From the NCBI GenBank assembly GCA_946631935.1, contig CAMPAP010000087.1, positions 1 to 23,773 of the forward strand: a stretch of 23,773 nt of DNA. The letters are read 5' to 3'. This DNA is from an uncultured Lachnospiraceae bacterium. Its GTDB lineage: Bacteria > Bacillota > Clostridia > Lachnospirales > Lachnospiraceae. The notes beneath the pieces were generated by a model, which did no database searches, was not told the DNA's origin, and was given only the letters and a program-made list of their open reading frames with translations. Below are positions 8,497-16,557 of this stretch, one piece after another (the first letter of the stretch is position 1; every line of letters starts with the position of its first letter). Both the position numbers and the translations under genes were made by a program.

Positions 8497-8507
8497 TCTT
8501 GTGACTG

Positions 8508-8538
8508 AAAAAAGCGGGCAGGACGTATGTCCTGCCCG
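8508..8538. terminator. Strong hairpin after carB with its T tract on the minus strand
   Basis: A perfect 10-bp GC-rich stem (CGGGCAGGAC with GTCCTGCCCG, loop GTAT, 8515-8538) lies 18 nt after the carB stop. On the plus strand it is followed by TATGC, not by T residues. An A run precedes it, so a canonical hairpin plus T tract exists only on the minus strand. It may still slow or end carB transcripts, or protect the 3' end. Confidence 0.55.
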
Positions 8539-8576
8539 TATGCTATATATGGGATGATTTGCAGCCGGAGATGAAG

Positions 8577-9584
8577 ATGCGCATGATCAGTATCATAATC
8601 CCTGTTTACAATAAGATAAGTTATTTGGAAGATACTGTAAGGTCTGTTACCGGGCAGTCATTTTCCGATTTTGAACTTCTTCTTATAGATGACGGATCAA
8701 CGGACGGTTCGGGTGATCTTTGCGACAAATTAGCATCTTCTGATGCCAGGATAAAGGTATTTCATACCAAAAACCGCGGTGTCAGTGCGGCACGTAATCT
8801 TGGTATCGAAAAGTCATCAGGAAAATATATCTGTTTTATAGATGCTGATGATTCCATAGACAGGTCTTTTCTTGAAAAACTATGCGATTCTGCAAAAGGC
8901 AGCGACTTAAATCTTCCCGTCTGCGGATATGCCGGGATTTGTGACGGGAAAAGGACTCTCCATGATCTGAAAGATCAGACCTGCGAAAACGAATTGTACC
9001 GAATCGTAAGGCAGGATATTTTATGCATCCTGTGGAATAAATTATTTGTTCGGGAAAAGATTAAACATTTATTTGATGAGAGCATATCTTCATGCGAGGA
9101 CAGTTTGTTTTGTCTGTATTATTATTTAGACAACGATCCCCGCATTATTTATATAAATGATATCCTGTATGAATACAGAGTCTGTGAAGGCGGACTTACC
9201 TGTAGTTTCAGAGAAGATACGTATTCGGGTATCCTTAAATTATTTAAAATAAATTTTAAACTTACAGGGAAGATATCTGATAAAAAGATAAGAAATGCTG
9301 CAGGTTTTCATATATGCAAAGTCTTTTTTTACGGAGTTTACACATATATATTTGAAAACTTAAGCAAAGAGCGGATGTGCGAAAGATCTTTATCTGCAAT
9401 TGAACATGTTTATAATGACGGCATATTCAGGAAAGTCTCTGCATACATTTTGAGGAACACTTGCAGGATGCGTCATGTGGACAGGACGGGGCTCTTTGAG
9501 TATTTGCTTATCATTTTTTCTTTGCTTAAGATGAAAAGGGCAGTTTTTCATATTTCCAGGCTCAAGAGGTGTCTGAAGAGATGA
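8577..9584 (+). CDS. Family 2 glycosyltransferase (first of cluster)
   Basis: The 335-residue protein starts with a GT-A fold: ISIIIPVYNKISYLEDTV, the nucleotide-sugar motif IDDGSTDGS (DDG at 38-40), RGVSAARNLGIEKSSG, and the metal-binding FIDADDS (DADD at 89-92). It should add a sugar from a nucleotide-sugar donor to a growing cytoplasmic glycan. The rest is helical and rich in Lys, Cys and aromatic residues, with no obvious membrane span. ATG 8577 is chosen because GGAG at 8567-8570 lies 6 nt upstream. ATG 8571 abuts that site, and a TTG at 8559 has no ribosome site. The stop overlaps the next ATG as ATGA, so translation is probably coupled. It opens a six-gene polysaccharide cluster. Donor and linkage cannot be read from the sequence. 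Confidence 0.9.
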   Translation: MRMISIIIPVYNKISYLEDTVRSVTGQSFSDFELLLIDDGSTDGSGDLCDKLASSDARIKVFHTKNRGVSAARNLGIEKSSGKYICFIDADDSIDRSFLEKLCDSAKGSDLNLPVCGYAGICDGKRTLHDLKDQTCENELYRIVRQDILCILWNKLFVREKIKHLFDESISSCEDSLFCLYYYLDNDPRIIYINDILYEYRVCEGGLTCSFREDTYSGILKLFKINFKLTGKISDKKIRNAAGFHICKVFFYGVYTYIFENLSKERMCERSLSAIEHVYNDGIFRKVSAYILRNTCRMRHVDRTGLFEYLLIIFSLLKMKRAVFHISRLKRCLKR

Positions 9585-10597
9585 GTAATCCGCTTATAAG
9601 TGTGATCATTCCGGTATATAACGCAGAAGAGTTCCTTGAATCATCGCTGCGCTCCGTTATGGATCAGACATATAAAAACCTTGAGATCATCTGCATTAAC
9701 GACGGGTCCACAGATAACAGTCTTTCTATCCTTCAAAGGATGAAAGGCGAAGATAAAAGGATCAGGGTGATCTCTGATGTTAATCATGGCGCGGGAGCTG
9801 CAAGAAATACCGGAATGGATCATGCCACGGGAGACTTTATTTTCTTTTTTGATTCGGACGATCTTTTGAAAAAGAAGATGATGGAGATCCTAGTAAAAAC
9901 AGCGCTAAAAAATGATACGGATATAGTACTTTTCGGATATCAGAAATTTTCCGGAAGTAAAAAGGTTCATACCGATTTTTCCGCAAAGGTTTTAAAAGTT
10001 CCGATGAACAGGGTAATATCACCTGATCAGGTGTCGGACAGATTATTCCAGGCAGATCACGGAATGCCATGGAACAAGTTTTATAAGACGCAGTTTTTAC
10101 GCTCCCTGGGTATCAGATTCCAGGAACTGAAAAATACTAATGATGAGTATTTTTCAAGGCTTTCGACAGTTATGGCAAAAAGGATCCTGTTTCTTGATAA
10201 GATCCTTATTTACTACAGAGTTGAAAATAAAAACAGTCTTCGCGGAAATGCAGGTAAGAATATTCTTGATTGTACGTATGCGCTTCGTGCTATCCATGAT
10301 GAACTAAAAAAAAGAAATCTGTTTGACACTTATCTGAAATCATATAAGAAACTTGCAGGATATATAGTAATGCTGAAACTTGCTGCAATAGATGACCCTG
10401 ATGCATTTTACTTACTGGCTGATGAAGTCAGTGAAAGGATAATATATTCCTGTGAGATAGATGAAGAATATCTCGAGGAACAGTACAAAAGCGCGTACAG
10501 GGCTTTGCGGGTATATGATATCCCAAGGGCAGAAACCGAATTTGCCTTTCTGAAAAAAGGCGGTCATGTAAAGGAAAAACGGTGGGGATTTTTTTAG
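9581..10597 (+). CDS. Family 2 glycosyltransferase (second of cluster)
   Basis: The 338-residue protein has a standard GT2 catalytic domain: LISVIIPVYNAEEFLESSL, CINDGSTDNS (NDG at 40-42), GAGAARNTGMDHATG and FFFDSDD (DSDD at 91-94). A MPWNKFYKTQFL segment in the second half is typical of GT2 enzymes in surface-glycan loci. ATG 9581 overlaps the previous stop as ATGA and is preferred over the upstream GTG at 9569. The gene ends 3 nt before the permease gene, so all these genes probably share one transcript. It differs from the preceding GT2 outside the shared motifs, so the two probably form different linkages. This is inference. Confidence 0.9.
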   Translation: MSNPLISVIIPVYNAEEFLESSLRSVMDQTYKNLEIICINDGSTDNSLSILQRMKGEDKRIRVISDVNHGAGAARNTGMDHATGDFIFFFDSDDLLKKKMMEILVKTALKNDTDIVLFGYQKFSGSKKVHTDFSAKVLKVPMNRVISPDQVSDRLFQADHGMPWNKFYKTQFLRSLGIRFQELKNTNDEYFSRLSTVMAKRILFLDKILIYYRVENKNSLRGNAGKNILDCTYALRAIHDELKKRNLFDTYLKSYKKLAGYIVMLKLAAIDDPDAFYLLADEVSERIIYSCEIDEEYLEEQYKSAYRALRVYDIPRAETEFAFLKKGGHVKEKRWGFF

Positions 10598-10600
10598 AGG

Positions 10601-11452
10601 ATGAGTTTTGACGAAGGAAAATGGGATACGGTGATCGAAGCAAAGAAGCATCCGTTTTCTTTTGATCTTAATCAGATCTCAGAGTACAGGGATCTGATCT
10701 TTCTGTTTGTCAAAAGGGATATCGCAACAACCTATAAGCAGACAATCCTCGGTCCTTTGTGGTATATTTTCCAGCCTGTTTTTTCAACCGTCATGTTCAT
10801 GATCGTTTTCAGACATGTTGCATCTTTGGGAACGGATGGTGTTCCACCTGTTTTGTTTTATTCCATAGGTACAATAATTTGGTATTTCTTCAGCAGCCTG
10901 TTAACTGCCCAGGCAAAAGTCTTATATTCCAACAAAGATATCTTCGGTAAAGTGTATTTTCCCAGGCTGACCGTTCCGATATCCGTCATCATCAGCGAAC
11001 TGATAAAATTCCTGATCCAGTTTTTGCTTTTTGCATTCGTATTTATTTTTTATATTTTTAACGGATATTCCGTTTTCTTTTCAGTAAAGCTTTTACTGCT
11101 TCCTGTTATGGTTTTGTGGGTGATACTCATGGCAACGGGTATCGGACTTACAGTTTCTTCCGTAACCACAAAGTACAGGGATCTTGCCAAGGCTCTTGAA
11201 TATTTCCTGTCACTTATCATGTACGTATCACCTGTGGTATATCCGCTTTCTGAAGTACCTGAAGGTTTCAGGATCTTCTTTGTATTAAATCCGGTCACGG
11301 GGCTGCTTGAATGCATGAGATATGCATGTTTTGGCGCTGGTGAGATATCTCTGTTTATGATCCTTTACAGCGTATTTTTTACTCTGATCATTCTTTTTGC
11401 GGGAATACTTTTGTTTAATAAAAATGAAAAAGAATTTGTCGATGTTATCTGA
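10601..11452 (+). CDS. Polysaccharide ABC-2 exporter, permease (Wzm/TagG type)
   Basis: The 283-residue integral membrane protein has the family's usual length and about six hydrophobic segments. A cytosolic N-terminal helix leads into FVKRDIATTYKQTILGPLWYIFQPVF, with the R-Y-K-LG-LW pattern of Wzm/TagG/RfbA permeases. LNPVTGLLECMRYACFG near the C-terminus is also family-typical. It should form the membrane channel that moves a lipid-linked glycan from the cytoplasm to the outer face, powered by the ATPase encoded 11 nt downstream. GAGG touches the ATG, which is unusually close. Translation may depend on coupling to the preceding gene, whose TAG stop ends at 10597. Confidence 0.92.
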   Translation: MSFDEGKWDTVIEAKKHPFSFDLNQISEYRDLIFLFVKRDIATTYKQTILGPLWYIFQPVFSTVMFMIVFRHVASLGTDGVPPVLFYSIGTIIWYFFSSLLTAQAKVLYSNKDIFGKVYFPRLTVPISVIISELIKFLIQFLLFAFVFIFYIFNGYSVFFSVKLLLLPVMVLWVILMATGIGLTVSSVTTKYRDLAKALEYFLSLIMYVSPVVYPLSEVPEGFRIFFVLNPVTGLLECMRYACFGAGEISLFMILYSVFFTLIILFAGILLFNKNEKEFVDVI

Positions 11453-11463
11453 TTGGTGAGGGA

Positions 11464-12735
11464 ATGAATGACGTTGTCATAAAAGCTGAAAATATCGGAA
11501 AATATTACAGACTCGGTCAGATCGGTACGGGTATGTTTTATTCTGATGTAAAGTCGTGGATGTCACGGAAAATGGGACGTGAAGACACGACTCTTAAGGT
11601 TGGTGAAAAAGTGCCTTCCGGTGACGGATTCTGGGCACTTGATGATATCAGCTTTGAGATCAGACAGGGTGATAAAGTAGGCATCATCGGAAAAAACGGT
11701 GCCGGAAAATCAACTCTTCTTAAGGTCATAAGCAGGGTCACTATGCCCACAAAAGGACGTATCGGCATTAAAGGAAATGTGGCAAGCCTTCTTGAAGTCG
11801 GAACAGGCTTCCATCCTGAGATGACAGGAAGGGAGAATATATATCTAAACGGTGCAATACTGGGAATGAAACGCTCCGAGATAAACAGAAAGATTGATGA
11901 GATCATTGCATTCAGTGAGATAGATGAACATATAGATACTCCCGTAAAAAGATATTCAAGCGGTATGTATGTACGCCTTGCATTTGCTGTTGCCGCAAAT
12001 CTTGACAGCGATATCCTGATCGCCGATGAAGTTCTTGCAGTGGGTGATGCGGAATTTCAGAAAAGGGCACTTGGAAAAATGAACGACTTAAGCAGCAGCC
12101 AGGGAAGAACCGTGCTTTTTGTAAGCCACAGAATGAATGCGGTCAAGTCTTTGTGTGACAGAGGCTTGCTGCTTGATAAGGGTAAGATAGTTCTTAATGA
12201 CAGTATTGATAAATGTATAAATAAATATCAGAGCGGTCTGTATGATACGAAAATGGATGCAGATCTTTCCCATTACAATAATGAGTTTTTTGACCTTCTT
12301 GATTTCAGACTTATTGATGAAAATGGAAATGATCTTTCACAACCTGTTACAAACAAGTGTAAGTATTTTGTTAGTATTAAGATCGATATAAAGAAGTTAC
12401 ATCATGCTTTTACCATTGGTTATGCAATTTATAACTCGGATGGTGAAATTGTGTACCTTTCATATATTACAGATGAATGTAGAAAAGAAGAGAATCTAAA
12501 GATTGGAATGAATCATCTTGTGGGCGAGATTCCTGAAAGATTTTTAAATGAAGGAGAATATTTTATTCATCTGTCCTCTTCCCTGCATTATATGCAGTGG
12601 ATTGTAAATCCTGATGAAGATTCTCCTTGTCTGGAGTTGAATATCCAGGGTGGACTGAGTGATTCTCCTTTTTGGACCATAAGACGTCCCGGAGTATGTG
12701 CTCCTGTTCTAAAATGGGAGGTTAGGGATAAATGA
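11464..12735 (+). CDS. Polysaccharide ABC exporter ATPase with C-terminal Wzt-like domain
   Basis: This 423-residue protein has a nucleotide-binding domain with the long N-terminal insertion typical of Wzt. Walker A is GKNGAGKST (76-84), the signature is in YSSGMYVRLAF (from 164), Walker B is ILIADE (184-189) and the switch His is FVSH (His222). From about residue 255 a separate beta-rich domain follows. Its length and position match the Wzt C-terminal domain, which in known exporters binds the modified end of the glycan and decides what is exported. GC content by my count is 126/300 in 11641-11940 but 96/300 in 12301-12600, so the two halves may have different origins. The stop overlaps the next gene as ATGA. 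Confidence 0.93.
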   Translation: MNDVVIKAENIGKYYRLGQIGTGMFYSDVKSWMSRKMGREDTTLKVGEKVPSGDGFWALDDISFEIRQGDKVGIIGKNGAGKSTLLKVISRVTMPTKGRIGIKGNVASLLEVGTGFHPEMTGRENIYLNGAILGMKRSEINRKIDEIIAFSEIDEHIDTPVKRYSSGMYVRLAFAVAANLDSDILIADEVLAVGDAEFQKRALGKMNDLSSSQGRTVLFVSHRMNAVKSLCDRGLLLDKGKIVLNDSIDKCINKYQSGLYDTKMDADLSHYNNEFFDLLDFRLIDENGNDLSQPVTNKCKYFVSIKIDIKKLHHAFTIGYAIYNSDGEIVYLSYITDECRKEENLKIGMNHLVGEIPERFLNEGEYFIHLSSSLHYMQWIVNPDEDSPCLELNIQGGLSDSPFWTIRRPGVCAPVLKWEVRDK

Positions 12736-13835
12736 AATCAGACGAAAAAAACGGATTTAAAAATAAGTTAAAAAAGAGACTTCCAGGTTTGTACCTTATT
12801 CTACGAACCGTGTATTGCGTTATTCGTAGGGATAAGACATATATTCAAAAGTCATTAATGCTTTTTGATGACCCCAAAAGCGATTATCTTGATATCAGAC
12901 ATAACGGTTATAAAGATTATGGAAAGATCATTTATGTCATAAAGGAAAATTCCGATAGAGAAGGCTTTTGCGCTACGATGAGGTTTATTCTCGGTTATCT
13001 GCTTTATGCGCAGAATTACGGATTTGAACCTGTAATCAGACTTTCAAAGGAATTTATTTATTATGATGAAGGTATGAATGAAAAGATACCGAATCCCTGG
13101 GAGTATTATTTTTTGTCGCACGGTGATGACTATGATGAAAACCTGGCATCGAACGTCTGTTATTGTAAATATTATCACATGATGTCCCTGCCGGAATATG
13201 AAAAATTGAATGCATATTCAATAGAAAATTATTATGACGAAGGTTTGTTTAAAGTTTGCTCTCCACTTATCAACAAGTATATGGAAATAAAACCTGAGAT
13301 TGTTTCTGAGGCAAGTGAATTGATCTGTAAAACATATGCAGGTGGAAAAAAGATTCTTGGTGTGCATTACAGGGGAACAGATTATAAGAGGGCTTACAGC
13401 GGACATCCTGTATGTATTGAGAAAGAACAGGTCTTATGTGAAATCAAAAAAGTGTTGAGCGGGGAGAAGTTTGGATCAGTGTTTCTTGCAACTGATGTTG
13501 CATCTTTTTATGACAATGTTAAGGAGTCATTCCCGGAAGTTACTATCATGCAGTTTCAAAATGTTTATCGTAGTGACGGTGATATCTCAGTAGCTTTTAC
13601 ACATGATGACAGAAAGTATCATCATTATTTGCTCGGATATGAAATTGCAAGAGATATGTATGCTTTAAGTTTGTGTGACGGGTTGATTGCCGGAAAATCA
13701 TCGGTAAGTTTTATGAGCAATTTGTATAAACACAGTAGAAATGAATGCTATGAATATATGAGCATCATAGATAACGGCAATAACCTGAATGAGCATACTC
13801 ATATTTCAGACAGAGAAAATACCAGGAACGGATAA
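12732..13835 (+). CDS. GT23/NodZ-like (fucosyltransferase-fold) glycosyltransferase
   Basis: The 367-residue protein has a basic N-terminus and no clear membrane span. The most telling motif is LGVHYRGTDYKR (209-220), matching the GDP-fucose-binding HxR-G-D pattern of NodZ and GT23/GT11 enzymes. It is followed by FGSVFLATDVASF (247-259) and a C-terminal ARDMYALSLCDGLIAGKSSVSF segment, which resembles the donor-site serine region of that fold. I infer a GT-B fold and perhaps a fucosyl or other GDP-sugar transfer, but this should not be taken as a proven specificity. The gene is AT-rich compared with the front of the cluster. It starts inside the wzt stop (ATGA) and ends 3 nt before the radical SAM gene, so all three are probably co-translated. 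Confidence 0.7.
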   Translation: MKSDEKNGFKNKLKKRLPGLYLILRTVYCVIRRDKTYIQKSLMLFDDPKSDYLDIRHNGYKDYGKIIYVIKENSDREGFCATMRFILGYLLYAQNYGFEPVIRLSKEFIYYDEGMNEKIPNPWEYYFLSHGDDYDENLASNVCYCKYYHMMSLPEYEKLNAYSIENYYDEGLFKVCSPLINKYMEIKPEIVSEASELICKTYAGGKKILGVHYRGTDYKRAYSGHPVCIEKEQVLCEIKKVLSGEKFGSVFLATDVASFYDNVKESFPEVTIMQFQNVYRSDGDISVAFTHDDRKYHHYLLGYEIARDMYALSLCDGLIAGKSSVSFMSNLYKHSRNECYEYMSIIDNGNNLNEHTHISDRENTRNG

Positions 13836-13838
13836 ATA

Positions 13839-15524
13839 ATGGTAAATAAAATTCCTGCTAACCTTAAAACTAAAGATCTGTGTTTAATAGGAATTGGAAC
13901 CGGCTGCAATAAGCTTATTAGCGATTTTAAATATATATTTGATGGTAAGCTTAAAATTGTCGATTTCGCAGAATATGACATAATAACCTCTTTGCCCAAA
14001 AACAATAATTCATTTTATGTCTGCTGTACATATGATCGCAAGGGTGCAAAAAAGCAGCTTGATGCCGCAGGCCTTAAATACAAAATAGATTATTATTTTG
14101 CAGAAGACCTTTTTTGTCTTCTTGATGATATGAAAGAAAGCAAAATTGCTTTTGTTTCTTATCCAGGTTCTATCAGAGGATGGCTTAAAAGTATCATCTT
14201 CGGATATGCGGCCAAGCACGCAATAATACTGCCCGAGAATAAATACGGAGCGGTTCTTAAAGGAAGATATGAAAGTGACCGGATTGGGGCAGGGCGCAGA
14301 ATTTTATTTATTTATGCATTGTATCTGATCCTTGGATTGCCAAGTGCGCTTCTAAGAATCCATTCAAAAAAGGGAAACTACAGTTCCTGCGATCATATCT
14401 GTTTTTGTGATGTGTCCGATTCAGTGAGATTTATAAAGGATTACCCAACTGTAGTAAATAAAGTCATAACTCTTGAGGAATTACTTACTCACACTATGGC
14501 GCCTTTATACATGAGAGCGGTTTATTTTGACAGAAGGCAGAACGACTGCTCGTGCGACACTCCGTTTAATACCGTATGGATCGGCAGATACGGAACTGCA
14601 AGGCTTTGTGACTGTCCCGATTTTCTTGATATAAGCTGTGGGAATATCGGAGTTACAGATATTAGTGATGTATGGCATTCGCCTTTGGCAAAGATAATCC
14701 GCTTGTCAGTCATTAACAATACATATACATTCTGTAACGAAAAATTGTGTGCGCGACTTGCAGGCGGAAAAACTACGGAATCTTTTCTTGAACGGAGAGA
14801 AGTAATTGAACGCGACCATCCGCTTACATTAAATTTTGCTTGTGATTATTTGTGCAATCTTCATTGTCCATCCTGCAGGAAGGCTCTGAAGGTCAAAAAT
14901 GATGAAGATGAAGATATTCAGATTGATTCCTGCATTGACGCTCTTTTGAAATCAGGATGGCTTGATAAAGCGGATACTCTTCTTGTGGGCGGTGGAGGAG
15001 AAGCATTTTTTTCCGGGCACTATAAAAGAGTACTGTATGATACGAATGTTAAAAGAAACAGTATTGTCATAATGACAAACGGAACTCTTTTTTCAAGGCG
15101 GGAATGGGACAGGCTTGAAGGAAAGTATGAGCATGTAAGTTTTCTGGTATCTGTCGATGCTGCTACGAAGGAAACCTATGAACGCGTACGATGTGGCGGT
15201 AATTTTGAACGCCTTATGGAAAATATGGATTTTCTTTCCGATCTTCGAAAGAAAAACAAAGTTGATAAAGTCACGGTCATACTAATCGTGCAAAGGGCAA
15301 ATTATAAAGAAATCCCGGATTTTATCAGATGGGCAAAAGATAAAGGTTTTGACAATGTAAATCTTTCACATATCAGAAATTGGGGATCTTTTGATGATCG
15401 TGATTTTTATGAAAACGTATCAATGTTTGACAAAAATGGTAAAATAAAACCCGAACTTGCCGCGGTGCTTAAAGATCCCGCATGCTGTGATGAGATTGTA
15501 AGCATGAGCTGGAATCCGGACTGA
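13839..15524 (+). CDS. Radical SAM protein with an N-terminal SPASM-like region
   Basis: The 561-residue protein appears to have three parts. Residues 1-100 hold a Rossmann-like glycine-rich strand (IGIGTGCNK) and end in YYFAEDLFCLLDD. Residues about 225-310 look like a SPASM region: CSC (237, 239), a CDC pair (257, 259), GNI, VWHSPLAKIIR and Cys299/Cys304. The radical SAM core follows, with FACDYLCNLHCPSC (Cys335, 339, 343, 346; the cluster triad is CX3CX2C at 339-346), the GGGGE motif (384-388) and VSVDAATKETYERVR. SPASM cysteines normally follow the radical SAM barrel, so this order is unusual. It closes the glycan cluster, ends near a converging gene and is AT-rich. It may modify a sugar or a peptide. 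The substrate is unknown. Confidence 0.85.
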   Translation: MVNKIPANLKTKDLCLIGIGTGCNKLISDFKYIFDGKLKIVDFAEYDIITSLPKNNNSFYVCCTYDRKGAKKQLDAAGLKYKIDYYFAEDLFCLLDDMKESKIAFVSYPGSIRGWLKSIIFGYAAKHAIILPENKYGAVLKGRYESDRIGAGRRILFIYALYLILGLPSALLRIHSKKGNYSSCDHICFCDVSDSVRFIKDYPTVVNKVITLEELLTHTMAPLYMRAVYFDRRQNDCSCDTPFNTVWIGRYGTARLCDCPDFLDISCGNIGVTDISDVWHSPLAKIIRLSVINNTYTFCNEKLCARLAGGKTTESFLERREVIERDHPLTLNFACDYLCNLHCPSCRKALKVKNDEDEDIQIDSCIDALLKSGWLDKADTLLVGGGGEAFFSGHYKRVLYDTNVKRNSIVIMTNGTLFSRREWDRLEGKYEHVSFLVSVDAATKETYERVRCGGNFERLMENMDFLSDLRKKNKVDKVTVILIVQRANYKEIPDFIRWAKDKGFDNVNLSHIRNWGSFDDRDFYENVSMFDKNGKIKPELAAVLKDPACCDEIVSMSWNPD

Positions 15525-15547
15525 TGTAATGCAGTTTAAACCTGCCT

Positions 15548-15913
15548 TTATTTTTTCGGGATCAGAAAATCCACGCCCTCTAAGCTGTCGTAATATCTGT
15601 AGAGAGTCTGTGTTCCGTTTTCAAGTATGTAATAATGTCTGATATAGGGGATCAGAAGCACGAGAAGAAGCAGTTCAAGCGCTGCCAGAGGCAAGTACCC
15701 CGTGGAGCAGATTGCAACGAGTATCACCATGGTCATGATGGCAAATGTCATTGTTACGATAAGATGAATGAGCCTTTCATGCTGGAAAAATGAGATCTGT
15801 GTAAGAGCCTGCTTTTTTAGGACTTCGATCTCTTCTTCGGAGTATTCTCCGGATGAGGCTTTTTCAGCAATGCCTTTCATGTATGCCATATAATCGAGTA
15901 ATCTTTTTTCCAT
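15548..15913 (-). CDS. Small membrane protein with two transmembrane helices
   Basis: This 121-residue protein has a cytosolic-looking N-terminal amphipathic part (MEKRLLDYMAYMKGIAEKAS..), two hydrophobic segments (LIHLIVTMTFAIMTMVILVA and YLPLAALELLLLVLLIPYI) separated by a very short CSTG turn, and a polar C-terminus ending FLIPKK. I do not recognise the family. The second in-frame ATG (at 15913 on the minus strand) is chosen because AAAGGA lies 9 nt upstream of it but directly abuts the first ATG (15922). It is transcribed away from yqeG and toward the end of the glycan cluster, with 23 nt between stop codons. Its promoter overlaps the yqeG promoter. A hairpin membrane topology with both ends inside is likely. 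Confidence 0.8.
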   Translation of the reverse strand: MEKRLLDYMAYMKGIAEKASSGEYSEEEIEVLKKQALTQISFFQHERLIHLIVTMTFAIMTMVILVAICSTGYLPLAALELLLLVLLIPYIRHYYILENGTQTLYRYYDSLEGVDFLIPKK

Positions 15914-15946
15914 TGTTTTCATTCCTTTTTTGTCTGGAAATTGGAT

Positions 15947-15975
15947 TTGTCAAATGCACTCATAAATTATATCAT
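15947..15975 (+). promoter_or_regulatory. Sigma-A promoter of yqeG and the shikimate genes
   Basis: TTGTCA (15947-15952) and TATCAT (15970-15975) are spaced by exactly 17 bp, each one mismatch from consensus. Transcription would start near 15982, upstream of the TTG start at 16013 but downstream of the longer frame's start at 15941. It therefore supports the short YqeG form. Confidence 0.75.
15966..15974 (-). promoter_or_regulatory. Extended -10 promoter of the small membrane protein gene
   Basis: On the minus strand the sequence reads TGATATAAT, a perfect extended -10 (TGnTATAAT). No good -35 is seen, which is common for this class. The start would be near 15959, giving a leader of about 45 nt. 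It shares bases with the -10 of the diverging yqeG promoter. Confidence 0.65.
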
Positions 15976-16012
15976 TATCAGGCAGGGTAGGCCTGTTTTT
16001 TTAGGAGAAAAG

Positions 16013-16525
16013 TTGTTTAAAGTATTTTATCCCACAATCGAGATAGCATCCGCATACGACATTCCGTATGAAAAATATTTTGAATCCGGAAAAAGAGGCA
16101 TCATCTATGATATAGACAATACTCTTGTGATGCACGGTGCACCTGCCGATGAACGGAGCATTGAACTGTTCAAAAAACTTAAGGAACTTGGTTTTAAGAC
16201 GGTCCTTCTATCCAACAATAAAGAACCCCGTGTTAAGTCCTTTGCGGATGACGTTGGCAGCATGTACCTCCATAAAGCCGGCAAGCCTCTTTTAAAAGGA
16301 TATAAGCGCGCAATGGAGATGATGGATACTGATCCTTCATCGACTCTTTTTGTCGGAGACCAGCTTTTTACGGATGTATGGGGCGCCAACAGGGCGGGGA
16401 TCGAAACCGTTCTTACTTCACCCATCGATCCCAGGGAAGAGATCCAGATCGTGCTTAAGAGAAAACTGGAAAAAATCGTGCTGAAAAGCTATCACAAAAA
16501 AAACAGGCAAAAACAGGATTTGTAA
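16013..16525 (+). CDS. yqeG: YqeG family HAD-IIIA phosphatase
   Basis: The 170-residue protein is a HAD phosphatase of the YqeG type, related to the phosphatidylglycerophosphate phosphatase GEP4. Motif I is YDIDNTLV (nucleophile Asp33, Asp35), motif II is LLSNNKE, a GKPLLKGY lysine segment follows, and the final motif is FVGDQLFTDVWGANRAGI. The likely substrate is a lipid or small phosphate ester, with phosphatidylglycerophosphate as the best family-based guess. TTG 16013 is preferred. AGGAG lies 5 nt upstream, the resulting MFKVFYPTIEIAS start matches the family's usual beginning, and the promoter start site falls after the alternative TTG at 15941. The aroE gene follows after 32 nt, an order also known from Bacillus. 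Confidence 0.9.
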   Translation: MFKVFYPTIEIASAYDIPYEKYFESGKRGIIYDIDNTLVMHGAPADERSIELFKKLKELGFKTVLLSNNKEPRVKSFADDVGSMYLHKAGKPLLKGYKRAMEMMDTDPSSTLFVGDQLFTDVWGANRAGIETVLTSPIDPREEIQIVLKRKLEKIVLKSYHKKNRQKQDL

Positions 16526-16557
16526 AGAAAACGCTCCGGTCTTAAGAAAGGTAAAAA

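Noticed and set aside
15941..16012. Longer YqeG form starting at TTG 15941
   Set aside because: The start lies before the predicted transcription start, covers the promoter itself, and adds residues foreign to the family.
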